Of a stretch of 64,000 nucleotides of DNA, positions 1 through 10,610 are shown in pieces; within the stretch, counting starts at the first letter, position 1, and the number at the start of each line of letters is the position of its first letter. The DNA comes from Endomychus coccineus. Taxonomy: Eukaryota > Arthropoda > Insecta > Coleoptera > Endomychidae. The DNA lies in assembly GCA_958510875.1 (NCBI GenBank), contig OY294068.1:82517978-82581977 (forward strand), given 5' to 3'. Under the pieces are notes generated by a model. That model was not told where the DNA came from. It worked only from the letters and a program-made list of their open reading frames with translations, and did no database searches. A program made the translations under genes and the position numbers.

Positions 1-145
1 TTTTACAAACTTAAACAATCTTCAAAAAATCACATTCGTGAAAAAATTGAATTGTGTTGTCATGCTTATAATGAAAAAAATTAAATCTGCGTGTTTAAAT
101 CAAATGTTCAAATTGTCCTCCATTGACTTCCATACAATAATACAT
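1..145. repeat. Left terminal inverted repeat of mariner-like element
   Basis: The first ~145 bases are the near-perfect reverse complement of 1334-1477; only a few mismatches are seen toward the inner end. The repeat begins TTTTACAAACTTAAACAATC, so the outer tip may lie just before the window. A 145-bp repeat is long for a mariner-type element. Seen directly in the sequence. Confidence 0.9.
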
Positions 146-311
146 TCTCTCAAACTAATAAATAAAAAAACAGCAAAAATTTCCTTATGTTGCCTTCATT
201 TTTTGTTCTTAGAAGGTGTTTATCTGGTTTTAACGTTTCTTCGATCATTTCATGATTTTAATCATTCTGTTGAGTTACTACTTTGCTGATTTGTTTAAAA
301 TTTCAAAAAAT

Positions 312-1383
312 ATGGTGTACACATTGCAAGAACGTGTTGAGCTGGTTAGCCTTTATTACCAAAATCAAAATTATGCCCGAGCGGCTGCAAGAATATTTAA
401 CGAAAACCATCCTGAACGTAGCGTTCGCCATAAGTACGTAATGGAATTGATTTCAAAATTTGTGGAGACGGATTCAGTAATGGATAAAAAAAAGGCACCC
501 ATTGGAATTGTTAATGATGAAGGAACAGCTGTGGCGGTATTGGGACATGTCCAACTTATGCCAAACACGCAATCTGTACGACAACTTTCTGCAGCTTCCG
601 GTATTAGCCAATCTAACGTTTTCAGAATTTTACATAAACACAAGTTCCATCCGTACAAAATTAAATTAATTCAGGAATTAAATGATGATGATTGGGATCG
701 AAGGCAAGAGTTTTGCGAAATTATGGTCGAGCGTATCAACAATAACCCAAATTTCTTGTACAACGTTTGCTTTTCTGACGAATGCACTTTTTTACTTAAT
801 GGAGAGGTTAACCGGCATAACTGTAGAATTTGGAGCGATACAAATCCTCATGTATTTCGAGAAGCTCACACTCAACATCGGGAAAAGCTAAACGTTTGGA
901 TAGGAATTTTGGGAGACCACCTAATTGGACCTCCGTTTATTCCTGGTAATTTAAATGGCGAAATTTATCTTGAAATGTTGGAAACTGCGATTGATCCGTT
1001 AATAACTGAACAATCAGAAAACGATCCTCTACTACTTGAACAACAATTGCATTTCCAACAAGATGGAGCTCCTCCTCTACGCCGCACCAGTTCGCCAATA
1101 CCTCAATTTGCAATACCCCGGTCGTTGGATTGGGAGAAGAGGTCCTATGAAGTGGCCTGCCCGATCTCCTGACCTGAACCCTCTGGACTTCTTCTTGTGG
1201 GGCCATCTTAAGTCCAAGATTTTTGTGACTCACCCTGAAAATTTGGACGAACTACGCCAACGAATTGTAAATGAGTGTCGTCAAATAACTCCAATTATGC
1301 TGAACCATGTTAGAGACGGTTTTCAGTCAAGATTGTATTATTGTATGGAAGGCAATGGAGGACAATTTGAACATTTGATTTAA
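312..1383 (+). pseudogene. Mariner-like (IS630-Tc1-mariner, DUF4817-type) transposase, frameshifted
   Basis: Cut-and-paste DNA transposase. The likely start is the Met at 312 (MVYTLQERVELV), which opens an N-terminal helix-turn-helix of the DUF4817 kind; a second helix-turn-helix block (GISQSNVFRILHKHKFHPY) follows at about residue 100. DDE-type motifs are visible: SDECTF (first Asp), QQDGAPP (second Asp) and SPDLNPLDFFLWG (third). The first frame runs to 1172, but after QQDGAPP, near 1075-1080, the family match moves to the +1 frame and continues to the stop at 1381-1383. One small indel has therefore separated the third catalytic Asp from the first two. The last ~16 codons lie inside the right inverted repeat. 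The copy is nearly full length but inactive as read. Confidence 0.88.
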
Positions 1384-1477
1384 ACACGCAGATTTAATTT
1401 TTTTCATTGTAAGCATGACAACACAATTCAATTTTTTTACGGATGTGATTTTTTGAAGATTGTTTAAGTTTGTAAAA
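1334..1477. repeat. Right terminal inverted repeat of mariner-like element
   Basis: Reverse complement of bases 1-145. It contains the 3' end of the transposase frame (stop at 1381-1383) and ends near GTTTGTAAAA at 1477. The target duplication cannot be checked because the left flank is outside the window. Confidence 0.9.
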
Positions 1478-2160
1478 AAGGCTTAATAAAAATGAGTTTG
1501 TACATTGTACAAATAACCAAAATATTCAAGGTGGCGCATTCGAGCAACAAAATTAATTTTTGGCCAAAACGGTTCATCAAATTTACGTTTTTCATACACC
1601 GTTGTAAAGAGGCTTCCAAGACCTTTCAAATGACGAATCACTCAACCCCTCTCCCCTATTCAATTTTGAGGGGTTGAAGCGCCCCTTATTAGGAGGTTGC
1701 TCGTTCAACCTTCAAATATACGTCAAAAGATGTCCCCCAAACAAAATCATTCTACGTGTTTCGGGAGATTTTTCCACTCACTATGGGATAAGAAATATAC
1801 GGGGTGGCTCGTCTGAGATGGAACACCCTGTATAACATTTTGATTCATATTTCCATTTTATTTGCCCTGTCCTATTTTTTCAGTTTTTATTGAACTACTA
1901 ATGATGTTTATGCATATGAGTATCTGTCCACAAAAAGTTATGAAAGACAAATAAGCTATTTATTTTCCATATAACACCAATATTTGCTTTAAGTGTGTTC
2001 CTGAAAAAAATTTTGTTTTCGTGTCACTATTTTCGAAAAGAATGACTACTGTAAAAAAAATTATATTCTACAATTTTATCGCGAATCAACATAAAATACA
2101 TGAGAGTCAAAATATGCACGAAAAATCTGTTTTTGAACCTACGTCCGATGAAAGTCCTGT
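1478..2160. other. Gene-free stretch, possible repeat terminus
   Basis: No coding frame is supported. Around 1800-1835 the sequence ends in GGAACACCCTGTATA, which looks like the outer end of many insect DNA elements (compare the ACCGGGTGTTTC end at 57248). It may be the remnant of an older element. The remainder is AT-rich and unassigned. Confidence 0.35.
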
Positions 2161-2184
2161 ACAGACCTAAAATAGACTTAAATC

Positions 2185-2246
2185 GAACGTCCTATGGACA
2201 TCTGGTTTTGTATCATCGTATATCCATAGGATGTCCATAGGACGTC
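2185..2246. repeat. Short inverted repeat (hairpin)
   Basis: GAACGTCCTATGGACATC at 2185-2202 is complementary, with one mismatch, to the block at 2230-2246, leaving a loop of about 27 nt. Related GGACGT words recur to ~2310. No function is assigned. Confidence 0.7.
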
Positions 2247-2870
2247 CACCGTACGGAAAATGGACAATATCAATATCCGAAGCAAATGTCTCAAGGACGT
2301 TCATGGGACGTACTGTATCTGGGTAATTGACCCAAGAAAGATAATAAAAAACAAATAGGACTAACATCTCCTAATCTACCTCCGAAGCAAGTGCTCGAGG
2401 GTAATGTCCTAACTTAAAATCGCCTCTAATATCTCGTCTTTTGAGGTAGAACGTCTCCCTCGTTCTAGACTGTCATACACTTGTCCTTACCTACCTACCC
2501 CAGCATCTTTGCTCTTTTCTGCCTCGCAAGTCAGCATTATATTAACTGAATTTACTTGCTACACCGCACAAAATAAATCTCACTTGGCTCGACCATCACA
2601 TCGATTGCTGAAATTTTACTCAATGGTAAGGCCCGACTGCTCTTCTTCAAAAATAAAAATTGAAACGGAATGTGAACAGTCATAGATCTAAATTAATTAC
2701 TCTAATTTCGTCCATAAGGAACCACAGCTAAGACTGAGACTAAGAATTTTCGATAATTCTGTGTAAACTTAGCAAAAGAAAAATTACCTGGCACCTGCAT
2801 ATTAACTGCTTGGTTCCGTTATGGTGTCACTTGACCTAGGGTGGCTATATAACATTTTCGGTAGAGGAAT

Positions 2871-3248
2871 CTAAAATGAAGTACACGAAGAGAGGTGGGT
2901 GAGAATATACGCAACCATGATATGCGGTGAACTGGTGCCGCATGCGGATCTCATGCATCCGGGGTCGACACCCTTGGGCCGTTCATACTCATCGTCCATT
3001 CTGAAGATTCTCGCCAGCAATGATTGAATCACACATCTCATGTGGGGGAGATATTCGCGGTTAGTTGAACACGTTAGGACTTCATCCACCACTCCCCTGT
3101 ATTTCTGCGACCTCGATCTCTCCGCTTTCACCTCCTCGATCTCACCGAAGTCATAACATGCAGCCCCCGCCTACTCTCTACACTTAGGGGTAACCGCGCC
3201 TCTGCTTTCGTACTCCACAAACCTGACATTATCTGACGAATCACTCAT
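2871..3248 (-). pseudogene. Unrecognised GC-rich open frame with one internal stop
   Basis: A frame from the ATG at 3246-3248 to the stop near 2871 (126 codons) is broken only by one TAG at 3171-3173. The product starts MSDSSDNVRFVEYESRG and contains a charged stretch (KAERSRSQKYRGVVDEV) and four Cys in its second half. I do not recognise a family. The base composition (clearly richer in G+C than its surroundings to ~3760) and the long open frame suggest a decayed coding segment, perhaps of a mobile element, since a dead retrotransposon lies next to it on the same strand. Confidence 0.35.
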
Positions 3249-3795
3249 CCTGCTACTGCGTAGCTGGCCTATCTGCCCAAATCACACATGAATCTCATTG
3301 AACACAACAAAAAATTATACCCGCGCTCGGTACGCCTTATACTGGTAACGGCCCAAATTCCCTGGCTCCGACTACCTACTGGCGAATACTACCTGCCGGT
3401 AACCTAAATGGTCCACCTGGCCTTCCTGTCTACCTCGGATTCAAGACCCTGTCAGAATTCTCAATGAGCCCACTGAACTCTCACCTCTTTCAAGAGTCAT
3501 TGCATTGAGCCATTCCAGAACAAAAATATAGGTTTTCCCTAGTTACCTTTCATCCCAACCGGGATCTGGAGCAGATTCACTATAATAACTCCTATTCACT
3601 CCACAGGGTACAACTACCCTTCCAACTTGGTCAATGGCAATACCCGCCCCTGCTATAGCTGGGAACAGCATATCCACATTGGTCCACCTGCTCCGTTATT
3701 GGGGAGTTTAACTCATCAGCCGATAGATCCGACTATTATCCTATTCTTGAACACTTCACCCGGGAATGATACGGTTTTTTTTTCTATACTTTGAG
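3249..3795. other. GC-richer stretch without recognised gene
   Basis: No frame is supported on either strand. Composition matches the frame at 2871-3248 rather than the AT-rich surroundings, so both probably belong to one inserted segment. Its borders are not visible. Confidence 0.3.
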
Positions 3796-5290
3796 TACAC
3801 GAGAGAAAACCCTATAATATTTGCAGAACATCGTGTTAGCCAGCGGTGGAATGTTGGGAAAGGTGATAGGCATTCGAAAGGTGTGGAGGTTACAGCCATA
3901 GGGAAAGACCTCACTAGGCAAAGAGTTCCACAAATTCGCTGTTCGACAGAAAAATTAAGTCTGGTGAAAGAAGTTGGGCAGGTCTCGAGCTTGACTGTGA
4001 AGGGGTGACTAGCTTGAACTCATGTAGTATGCCTATCTGAAATCTCTCGTGGTGGAACAGACGAGATTTCTGGTGTACACCTTTCTACGATGTTCTAGAG
4101 AGGTCGATAAATTCGTAAGCGTGACATCATCAATCAGATGAATAGCTCTCTACTGAATAGAATCCAAGAGCTTCACCGTATGTTTGGGAACCGAACTTCA
4201 AACATGAGAACAGTACTCTAGGACAGGTCAAATCTGTGCTTTGTATATTATGATAAGCTGCTGGGATGTTGAAATAGCTCTTGGCTCTTGGAATAGAAAA
4301 CCAAGTTTTTGTGAAGCGGTTTTTGCAATGGATCTCACATGAGCATCCCATAAGAGGGTGTTGTTGGTGGTGATCCTGAGCATATGGATATGGAAGACTT
4401 CAAAGGAATAGTTGTACCTAACATCATATAAGGAATCCGCCTTCCTGGAGAAAAAGCAAGCGTAAGTTTAGGTTGCATTAAATTCTATTAGATTATCAGA
4501 TCCCGATTTCAGAATATTTGCCAATCTCCATTAATTGCGTCAACCTGTCTCTGTTTCGCTTCTCTTGCTTCATAGGATGGTATAGGGGCTCTAGATGAGA
4601 AAGCTGTATCAAGTGTACCACCATCTGCAAAGCAGTGGTCAGGACAGGTGGTCACTTCCAATAGATCGTTGATGAGGAGCAGAAATAAAGCTGGTGCCAA
4701 GACATATCTCTGTGGAACACCAGCGTTGTTAGTCAGTGTATAGGAGAATACTCCGTAAACCACCACATGGAGTGATCTATCTGAGAGAGAACTCGATATT
4801 AAGCGACAAAGTTGAGGCGGCAAACTATATGACGGAAGTTTCCCAACGAGGCTTTGATGACAGACTCGGTCAAATGCTTTGGACATATCCAATGATACAG
4901 CTAGAAATTCCCCATATCTTTCAATAGATTTTTGCCATGCATATGTTACGTATGCAAGCAGGTCTCTGGTTGATATCTGCTGACGAAAGCCATATTGCCG
5001 GTCATTCACGATTGTGGAGCTCTCTAGGTATTGGATGAGCTCGATGTTAATTGCTTTCTCCATCACTTTAGAGTACACAGATAATAGTGAAATGGGTCTA
5101 TAATTATTGGGAAGGGTCTTATCTCCTTTTTTTTTAATTGGTTGGTCTCTAGTTGTCTTCCAGCTGGAAGGAAACTCACCATGTTTGTACGAAAGGGTGA
5201 ACAATCTGCAGAAAACTGGTGTTAATTCAGGCGAACATTCCTTGAAAACGTGGAATTCCGTCTAGCCGCATAGCCTTTTTGATATTGAGA
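3795..5290 (-). pseudogene. Non-LTR retrotransposon reverse transcriptase relic (Jockey/CR1-like)
   Basis: Fragment of the second ORF of a non-LTR element. The longest frame (5204-4509) carries RT blocks in order: NNYRPISLLSVYSKVMEKAI, DRQYGFRQQISTRDLL, FLAVSLDMSKAFDRV, then GVPQRYVLAPALFLLLIND and FADGGTL. The usual catalytic FADD is FADG here and GVPQG is GVPQR, so the polymerase site is destroyed. A recognisable N-terminal RT stretch continues to ~5290 (CSPELTPVFCRLFT). Downstream, in shifted frames, lie the thumb region (near RAKSYFNI, 4270-4130) and the family's C-terminal block (HPFTVKLETCPTSF... LWNSLPSEVFP, ~4000-3850). No intact endonuclease domain is seen. The copy is 5'-truncated and has several frame breaks. 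Confidence 0.85.
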
Positions 5291-6320
5291 TCAATCTCTG
5301 TACTGGTTTATCTGGAATTGAATTCACAAAGCTGCAATCGGTGAATTACATCTGCATGGGAATACTGAAATTTCGACTAACATCTTTACGTTAGACAAAT
5401 TTATTTGTTTAGGTGGACCTGCATACCAAAAACAAATTAATACAACAAAAAAACAATAATGCAAATCTTTTTGCTTTGCTCGAGTACGTAGAGTACCTAT
5501 ATGCGAGATACCTTCGATTCAATTCACCCGGCTCCTTTCCAAACTAGCTCAAACACCTGAGCTTTCGATAACTATTGCCTGACCTGGATACAAAATTAAA
5601 ATAACATTTAATATCCTTTGTCCTAGTCTGCGAACTCCTGATGTCTTCTTGTTTGGACGTTAGCCTAACAATGATAATACAATAAATGCTATGAAGCAAA
5701 ACCAGCCACTAAAATTAAAAAACACCTAATTTTAGTTTTCCGCACTTAAAATAGTAGGCGTGTGCTTACCCCGTTTCTTATATGAAAGAATGTTCCAAAA
5801 CTCGTTCACTATCAAAACAAACTAAAATTCTCAAAAATCTAAAAATTGGTTTTGTTTCAAGGCGCTGAGGTATATTTACTTTTTAAATCTGACTGCTAAT
5901 GAAGGCGTGGATTAATACTTATTAATTTTGAGGTAAAAAGCAAATAACCAAACCGCTGCCGACAGATGTAATAAATCGAAATCGAACTACTACTAAATCT
6001 TATTATGACCAAGATGTAGATACCAAATAAATCAATCCAAAAGAAGGTCCTAGGATGAATTGAAGCGATCGAATTATCAAGTGGGTTGTAATTTTTATTA
6101 TTTTGTTTAAGTCTACCGATTTAGATGCAATTATATTCACTCAACAACTCGGTTGATATATCAGTTTTTAGGGTAGTATCACGAGGGGTACCCTATAGTA
6201 TCACTTAGATGTTGTAGGCCCTTCGTCTTGATGTTGGGTAAGAGAGGGGGGGGGGGGTAATAGTTATGCAGCCACCAGCTCCTACTTTAGTGAATCCCCC
6301 TTTTTATATGAAAGGTAGGA
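5291..6320. other. Gene-free stretch
   Basis: AT-rich with no coding frame supported. A run of about a dozen G residues lies near 6246-6257. Nothing else is recognised. Confidence 0.4.
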
Positions 6321-7034
6321 TACCGGTGTGAATACAGAAACGGTCGTCGCACCAGAAACGAAATATTTATGCGCCAGGTTGCCAAATGTTACTCCTTCGA
6401 AATGTTCCGAATTGATATAGCAATTCGAATGTTCTACATTGTTATGATGATAATGATGATGATGAATGGAAGTTTACACACTAAAATGATAAAAATATAA
6501 TAATGTGCTTTCAATAAAACCATAACATCATATTTCTCAGTTGTTATGACAATCACATACATGACAAAAAATGGCGTATATGAAAATTTCTTCTTCACAA
6601 TAGACAAAATGAGCTGAGAAAGCATACCTACCACATTTCAGATTTTGTTTATCAATATTTACCCTGATAACTACCCCCGTATTCAAAATAATTTCCAAAA
6701 CAGTGTTAATATATCGTTTCTGGACATTTCCTTTTCACTGTATATTCAAAACGAGCTGAGAAAGCATACCTACCACATTTCAGATTTTGTTCATCAATTT
6801 TTACCCTGATAACTACCCCCGTATTCAAAATTATTTCCAAAACAGTGTTAATATATCGTTTCTGGACATTTCCTTTTCACTGTATATTCAAAACGAGCTG
6901 AGAAAGCATACCTACCACATTTCAGATTTTGTATCTCAATACTCGCCATGAAAACCACCCCCCTATTCGAAAAAAACTCGAAAACAATTAATTCATCGTT
7001 TCTGGAAGTTTCTCTTTCACTGTATTTTCAAACC
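6321..7034. repeat. Left inverted end with three 142-bp tandem repeats
   Basis: The outer part (~6321-6610) matches 10985-11215 and 11469-11618 in reverse complement. The inner part is three tandem copies of 142 bp, starting GAGCTGAGAAAGCATACC at 6611, 6753 and 6895; the third copy is the most diverged. The same units appear inverted at 10605-10985. Confidence 0.85.
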
Positions 7035-8050
7035 ATATGTATGTTGTGGATGAAAATAAAACTTGTATTTTTGGCACATTTCATATATATTCTGAATTTT
7101 ATCAAATAGTGGAGATGAAAACTCAACAACAACAATAAACAATAGCAAGAAATATAAAAAATAACATCGTTCTTGCAAAATATAATAATGCTTATAATAG
7201 AAGATATGAAATAAAACTATAATGAAATAAAACATCGATAGTGATGAATATAAAAAAAACAACATTCATTGGAAAAAATATACATACTCTTTACATAAAA
7301 ATCACAGCCATAGTGTTAAATTATATGTACTTAAGGTATATCACTGAATATTTTGTATGTATAATACCAGATTAAAATAAGCAATTCTTAATTTCAACAC
7401 ACCAACAGCAGTCTTGCAAATAACAAACATAATTCTTAAAAATATCTTGATCACAGCACATATTATTGAAACTTAAATCTGCTATACGTCTGGCAGTAAT
7501 GACATGAGAATATATATTATAGTCTCGATAATACTTATCTGTATAAGGAACATCATTTAATTGAAATCAGGTATTCATTATCACAGACAGTCTTCATTTC
7601 GGTAATACCTGCACATAAAAATAACTTGAGAAGTAATGAAAAAAATTGCAAACACTGATTTAAAGAAAAATGTATAAACATGTCTAGACTCAAGAATGCA
7701 TATTTTGATATATTCGAACTTTCGTGAATTACCTATCTTTCGTGCATTATATTAAATCTTCGTGTATATATCACACCCTACAGTTCACTGAATATTCTAG
7801 ATCTTGCCTGATATATAAATAGCTTTGGTCAGTAGGTATATTTTGATACCCATATCAAGGAGAATCTGAATCTGCATGGAAATCATGGTGAAAAATATCA
7901 TGCATTCAAAATCGGATACATACTCCTCATAGAATAATAAATAGGGTGTAACATTTATAAATCAAAGATTAAAAAAATACTCATCTGCCACAAAATTAAA
8001 ATGGTCGTGTATACGAGCAATGTTACGTTTTATTTGACATGCAGTGAAAA
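7035..8050. other. AT-rich non-coding stretch inside the element
   Basis: Very AT-rich. The only long frames are low-complexity Phe/Leu/Tyr-rich runs that come from A/T bias. No gene or structured repeat is supported. Confidence 0.45.
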
Positions 8051-8054
8051 TGAA

Positions 8055-8300
8055 TCACCTGCCAGCTGTTTTCATATAATTGAAACAAATTTTAATGTTC
8101 ATCAAATGTGGCGCGCATTTATTGTGAAATTCTCTTAAACATATTGTACACGAATTGCTCATACTTCCTCCAATATCAAAACCACATACCATGCAAAAAT
8201 TCCTCTGGCATCCATCAGCTGTTTCCAACAACATTACTTTAAGATATTTACGGTATTCGTCAATATTTATGGGTCTCAATAAAGATTGTTTCATCAACAT
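8055..8300 (-). pseudogene. PHD-finger-like C-terminal segment of the element's protein
   Basis: The frame reads QRNFCMVCGFDIGG followed by NSCTICLREFHNKCAP. This is a C-x2-C ... C-x2-C-x4-H-x2-C pattern like a PHD finger, a zinc-binding module that usually reads histone tails or other proteins. It directly continues the Ulp1-type frame upstream (the same frame runs through NCGVFIVYF at ~8310-8345), so it was probably the C-terminal part of one multidomain protein. The zinc ligands look mostly present; the neighbouring frames are broken. Domain call by pattern only. Confidence 0.5.
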
Positions 8301-8304
8301 TTGT

Positions 8305-8910
8305 TGAAAGAAATAAACTATGAAAACTCCACAATTATAACCATGTTATGTTTTATATGTGGAACCAACTTTGAGCTCAAACAGAAATCTTAATTTGTGT
8401 TGACATGATCATTATATTTCTTTAAAAAAATATCGAATTTTTCCCTATATTCCTCACTGTTTACCATTAAAGTAGCTCTCGGATCCAAATAAATGAATGT
8501 ATTCTCCTTCATACTGGCAATTGCGATAACCCAGTGATCTCTACTAGATACTGTGCCAATAATTAAAGGCAACACTACGACTGAGTCTGGAGTGATTTTT
8601 GGGATCTCGTCAAATTTGTATGTAATTCATCACAATGATAAAATATGGCATAACGTTATGTGTTTTCTACTGACAGCAATAATACAACCAAACAAGAATT
8701 CACTGCGAAATCAGTTAGCCATTGTTTTTCAATCAAAGATATGAAATCGTTTATCCTAAGTTCATTAGAAAAGTTAGCAGGTAATCTGGCTACTAGGTAA
8801 TTTCCGTATTTTTTAGATTCTTTATAACAATCGGAATTTTTAACTAATCCAATGTCATTGAGATTCATCTGGACAGTCATACCTGTGGCATTCTGATGAC
8901 TTCTCACAGA
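8305..8910 (-). pseudogene. Ulp1-type (C48) cysteine protease domain, frame-broken
   Basis: Ulp1/SENP proteases remove SUMO or related tags through a His-Asp-Cys triad. In coding order the sequence shows NDFISLIEKQWLTD (N-terminal block, ~8735), then LPLIIGTVSSRDHWVIAIAS with the presumed catalytic His, YLDPRA with the Asp, and, after a stop near 8390 and in another frame, GYNCGVFIVYF with the Cys at ~8330. So all three catalytic residues are still readable, but they are spread over at least two frames with stops between. Ulp1 domains are common passengers in several eukaryotic DNA transposons. The nuclease lies directly upstream on the same strand. Confidence 0.7.
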
Positions 8911-9045
8911 GTAAAGGTTTTATTTTAGGTATTCGACTTTCCATTAGAAGATCAGTATTCCAATGTATTTTCCCTATATAATCAGTTTTGGGATCAACTA
9001 TTTCAGGGGGAATATAAAATAAGTAATAATCAGATAAAGTTTTTA

Positions 9046-10161
9046 TCATATGTTCTTCCCATTAATTGATATCACGATAAACCCTTTTAATAAATATGCC
9101 AACCATAGTCCAGATAACGAAATCACACCAACTTTTTCTGTAATATTGATTTGATAAATATTGATTTGATAAAAATATTGATGCTGATAATTCAATTCGA
9201 ACGATCTATTTATATAATTCAATTTTCCGCATCTAATCGCGGTCTCGGGTTGTTCATATCGAATTGAGTAAGGGCATTTGATTTCTATTACACCTTCTTT
9301 AGCTACAAGACCATCTGACGAACAAGCGAGAAATGGATTATTTTTATAAATCAGTAAACCACATTGTGTTACACTCTGTTCCTCATATTCTTGTAAAACT
9401 CTTGTCTTGTATTTTAGACCGTGTAGACCAGACAACGAACCGGAAAATATGACCTCTACTCATTTTTGCAAAAAAATTATACTTTATTATTCATAACCGT
9501 CTCAGGAAAATCTCAAATTTCCCGAATTTTCCATCTGGAGAGAGTTTTTGGGAAAAATAACAGCGGAATCGTGAGCAGCGACCGAAAAAACCTACTAGAG
9601 GTCATTTTTGCGACAAAATTATAAATTATATATAAATTTTCCAAATTTCCCATCTGGAGGGAGTTTTCCGAGAAAACTAACTGCGGAATCGTGATCAGGG
9701 AATCGTGATCAGGGCCCAAAAAACATACTAGGGGTCATAATTAATTAATTAATAATTCATTAATTTTCTAAGCTTTTGGACCCCTGAGGGGTTGAAATCC
9801 CGTTTCGGGGGGTAGAAAGGTCGACCCCCGCGGTCTTGATAGTCATGAATGATCTATGAGGTATTAGGAACAAAATGCAAAAAAATTTTGAAATTCTAGC
9901 TTACTATATATATTTTTTTATTATGGCTTTTCTCCCGGCTTATTGCCTGGACTAGTGAAAGATAGCATCATAATCAATATTTTCTTGATATAAAATGGTT
10001 TCAACTATACTACCTTTTCTTTTCTCTGAGACAGATTTGCAAACATTGCCGAAATTAGATGCTGTTAAACGAATCTTGCGTTCTTGGAACAATTTTTCTT
10101 GTTGTCTTTGTCGCCTAGTATTCTCTTCGATCGTTCCATAATATTTTTTATCTTTGAACAA
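9046..10161 (-). pseudogene. YqaJ-type (PD-(D/E)XK) nuclease, split by a foldback insertion
   Basis: YqaJ/lambda-exonuclease-like domains are Mg-dependent DNA nucleases. The N-terminal part (10161-9958) has RQQEKLFQERKIRLTASNFG, the typical opening block. The C-terminal part (9420-9046) has GLLIYKNNPFLACSSDGLV and GVIEIKCPYS, giving the D...ExK metal-binding core, followed by YQHQYFYQ, the usual helix with Gln/Tyr. The two parts are separated by a 531-bp insertion at 9424-9954 flanked by a 3-bp duplication equal to one His codon. Upstream sequence to ~10370 is frame-broken. The following segment (9049-8855, FYIPPEIVDPKTDY) looks like the normal tail of such proteins and leads into the protease. 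Confidence 0.75.
9424..9954. mobile_element. Foldback-type element inside the YqaJ frame (3-bp TSD)
   Basis: A 531-bp element with ends TAGACCAGACAACGAACCGG (9424) and, reverse complemented, TAGTCCAGGCAATAAGCCGG (from 9954). The flanking bases are GTG at 9421-9423 and 9955-9957, a 3-bp target duplication. Its interior (CATCTGGAG..., GGTCGACCCCCGCGGTCTTG) matches the larger palindromic element at 60204-61295. No protein is encoded, so it is a non-autonomous element. Confidence 0.88.
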
Positions 10162-10365
10162 ATTCGATTCTAGAAAGTTACAACATTTTACAATTCCTCT
10201 TTCTTCGAGTTATATTTTTCAAGAAACATTTCTTTTGTATCAGTCTCTACATCATGAAATGAGACCCTCTTCAATTGAAGGTTAAGATGCAATGTTTTTT
10301 ACAACAGTGTACCTTCAAGATTTTTATTCGTCTGTTTATTTTTTTCTGCCACTGTTTTTCACAGC

Positions 10366-10610
10366 TCAAAGATAAATCTTGAGATATTTCATCGATATAT
10401 CGTCTTTTTTTCCCGCGATTGGTACATTTTTCTTTCGGAATTTCCAATAATATTTTTTATGTATGGAAATAACTTTATTTCTGATCAATCTGACCATTCG
10501 ACTGCATTTTTGATTCTCAAAGCCATCAAGAATATTGTTTTTCACCACAGAAAACCAGTTTTCGACGTTTGCATTACTATACCTTGCAAATCCATTAGGG
10601 TTTTTACAGA
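10366..10610 (-). pseudogene. Upstream coding block of the same element
   Basis: A frame entering from the inverted repeat contains ARYSNANVENWFSVVKNNIL and IRNKVISIHKKYYWKFRKK. This looks like a conserved, non-random protein segment; the VENWF..VK pattern occurs upstream of YqaJ domains in proteins of repetitive origin, from my general knowledge. I cannot name the domain. The frame stops at ~10366 and the continuation toward the nuclease is broken. Confidence 0.4.

Noticed and set aside
7017..7265. 82-codon minus-strand frame rich in Phe/Leu/Tyr
   Set aside because: Low-complexity product of an extremely AT-rich stretch; no conserved pattern.
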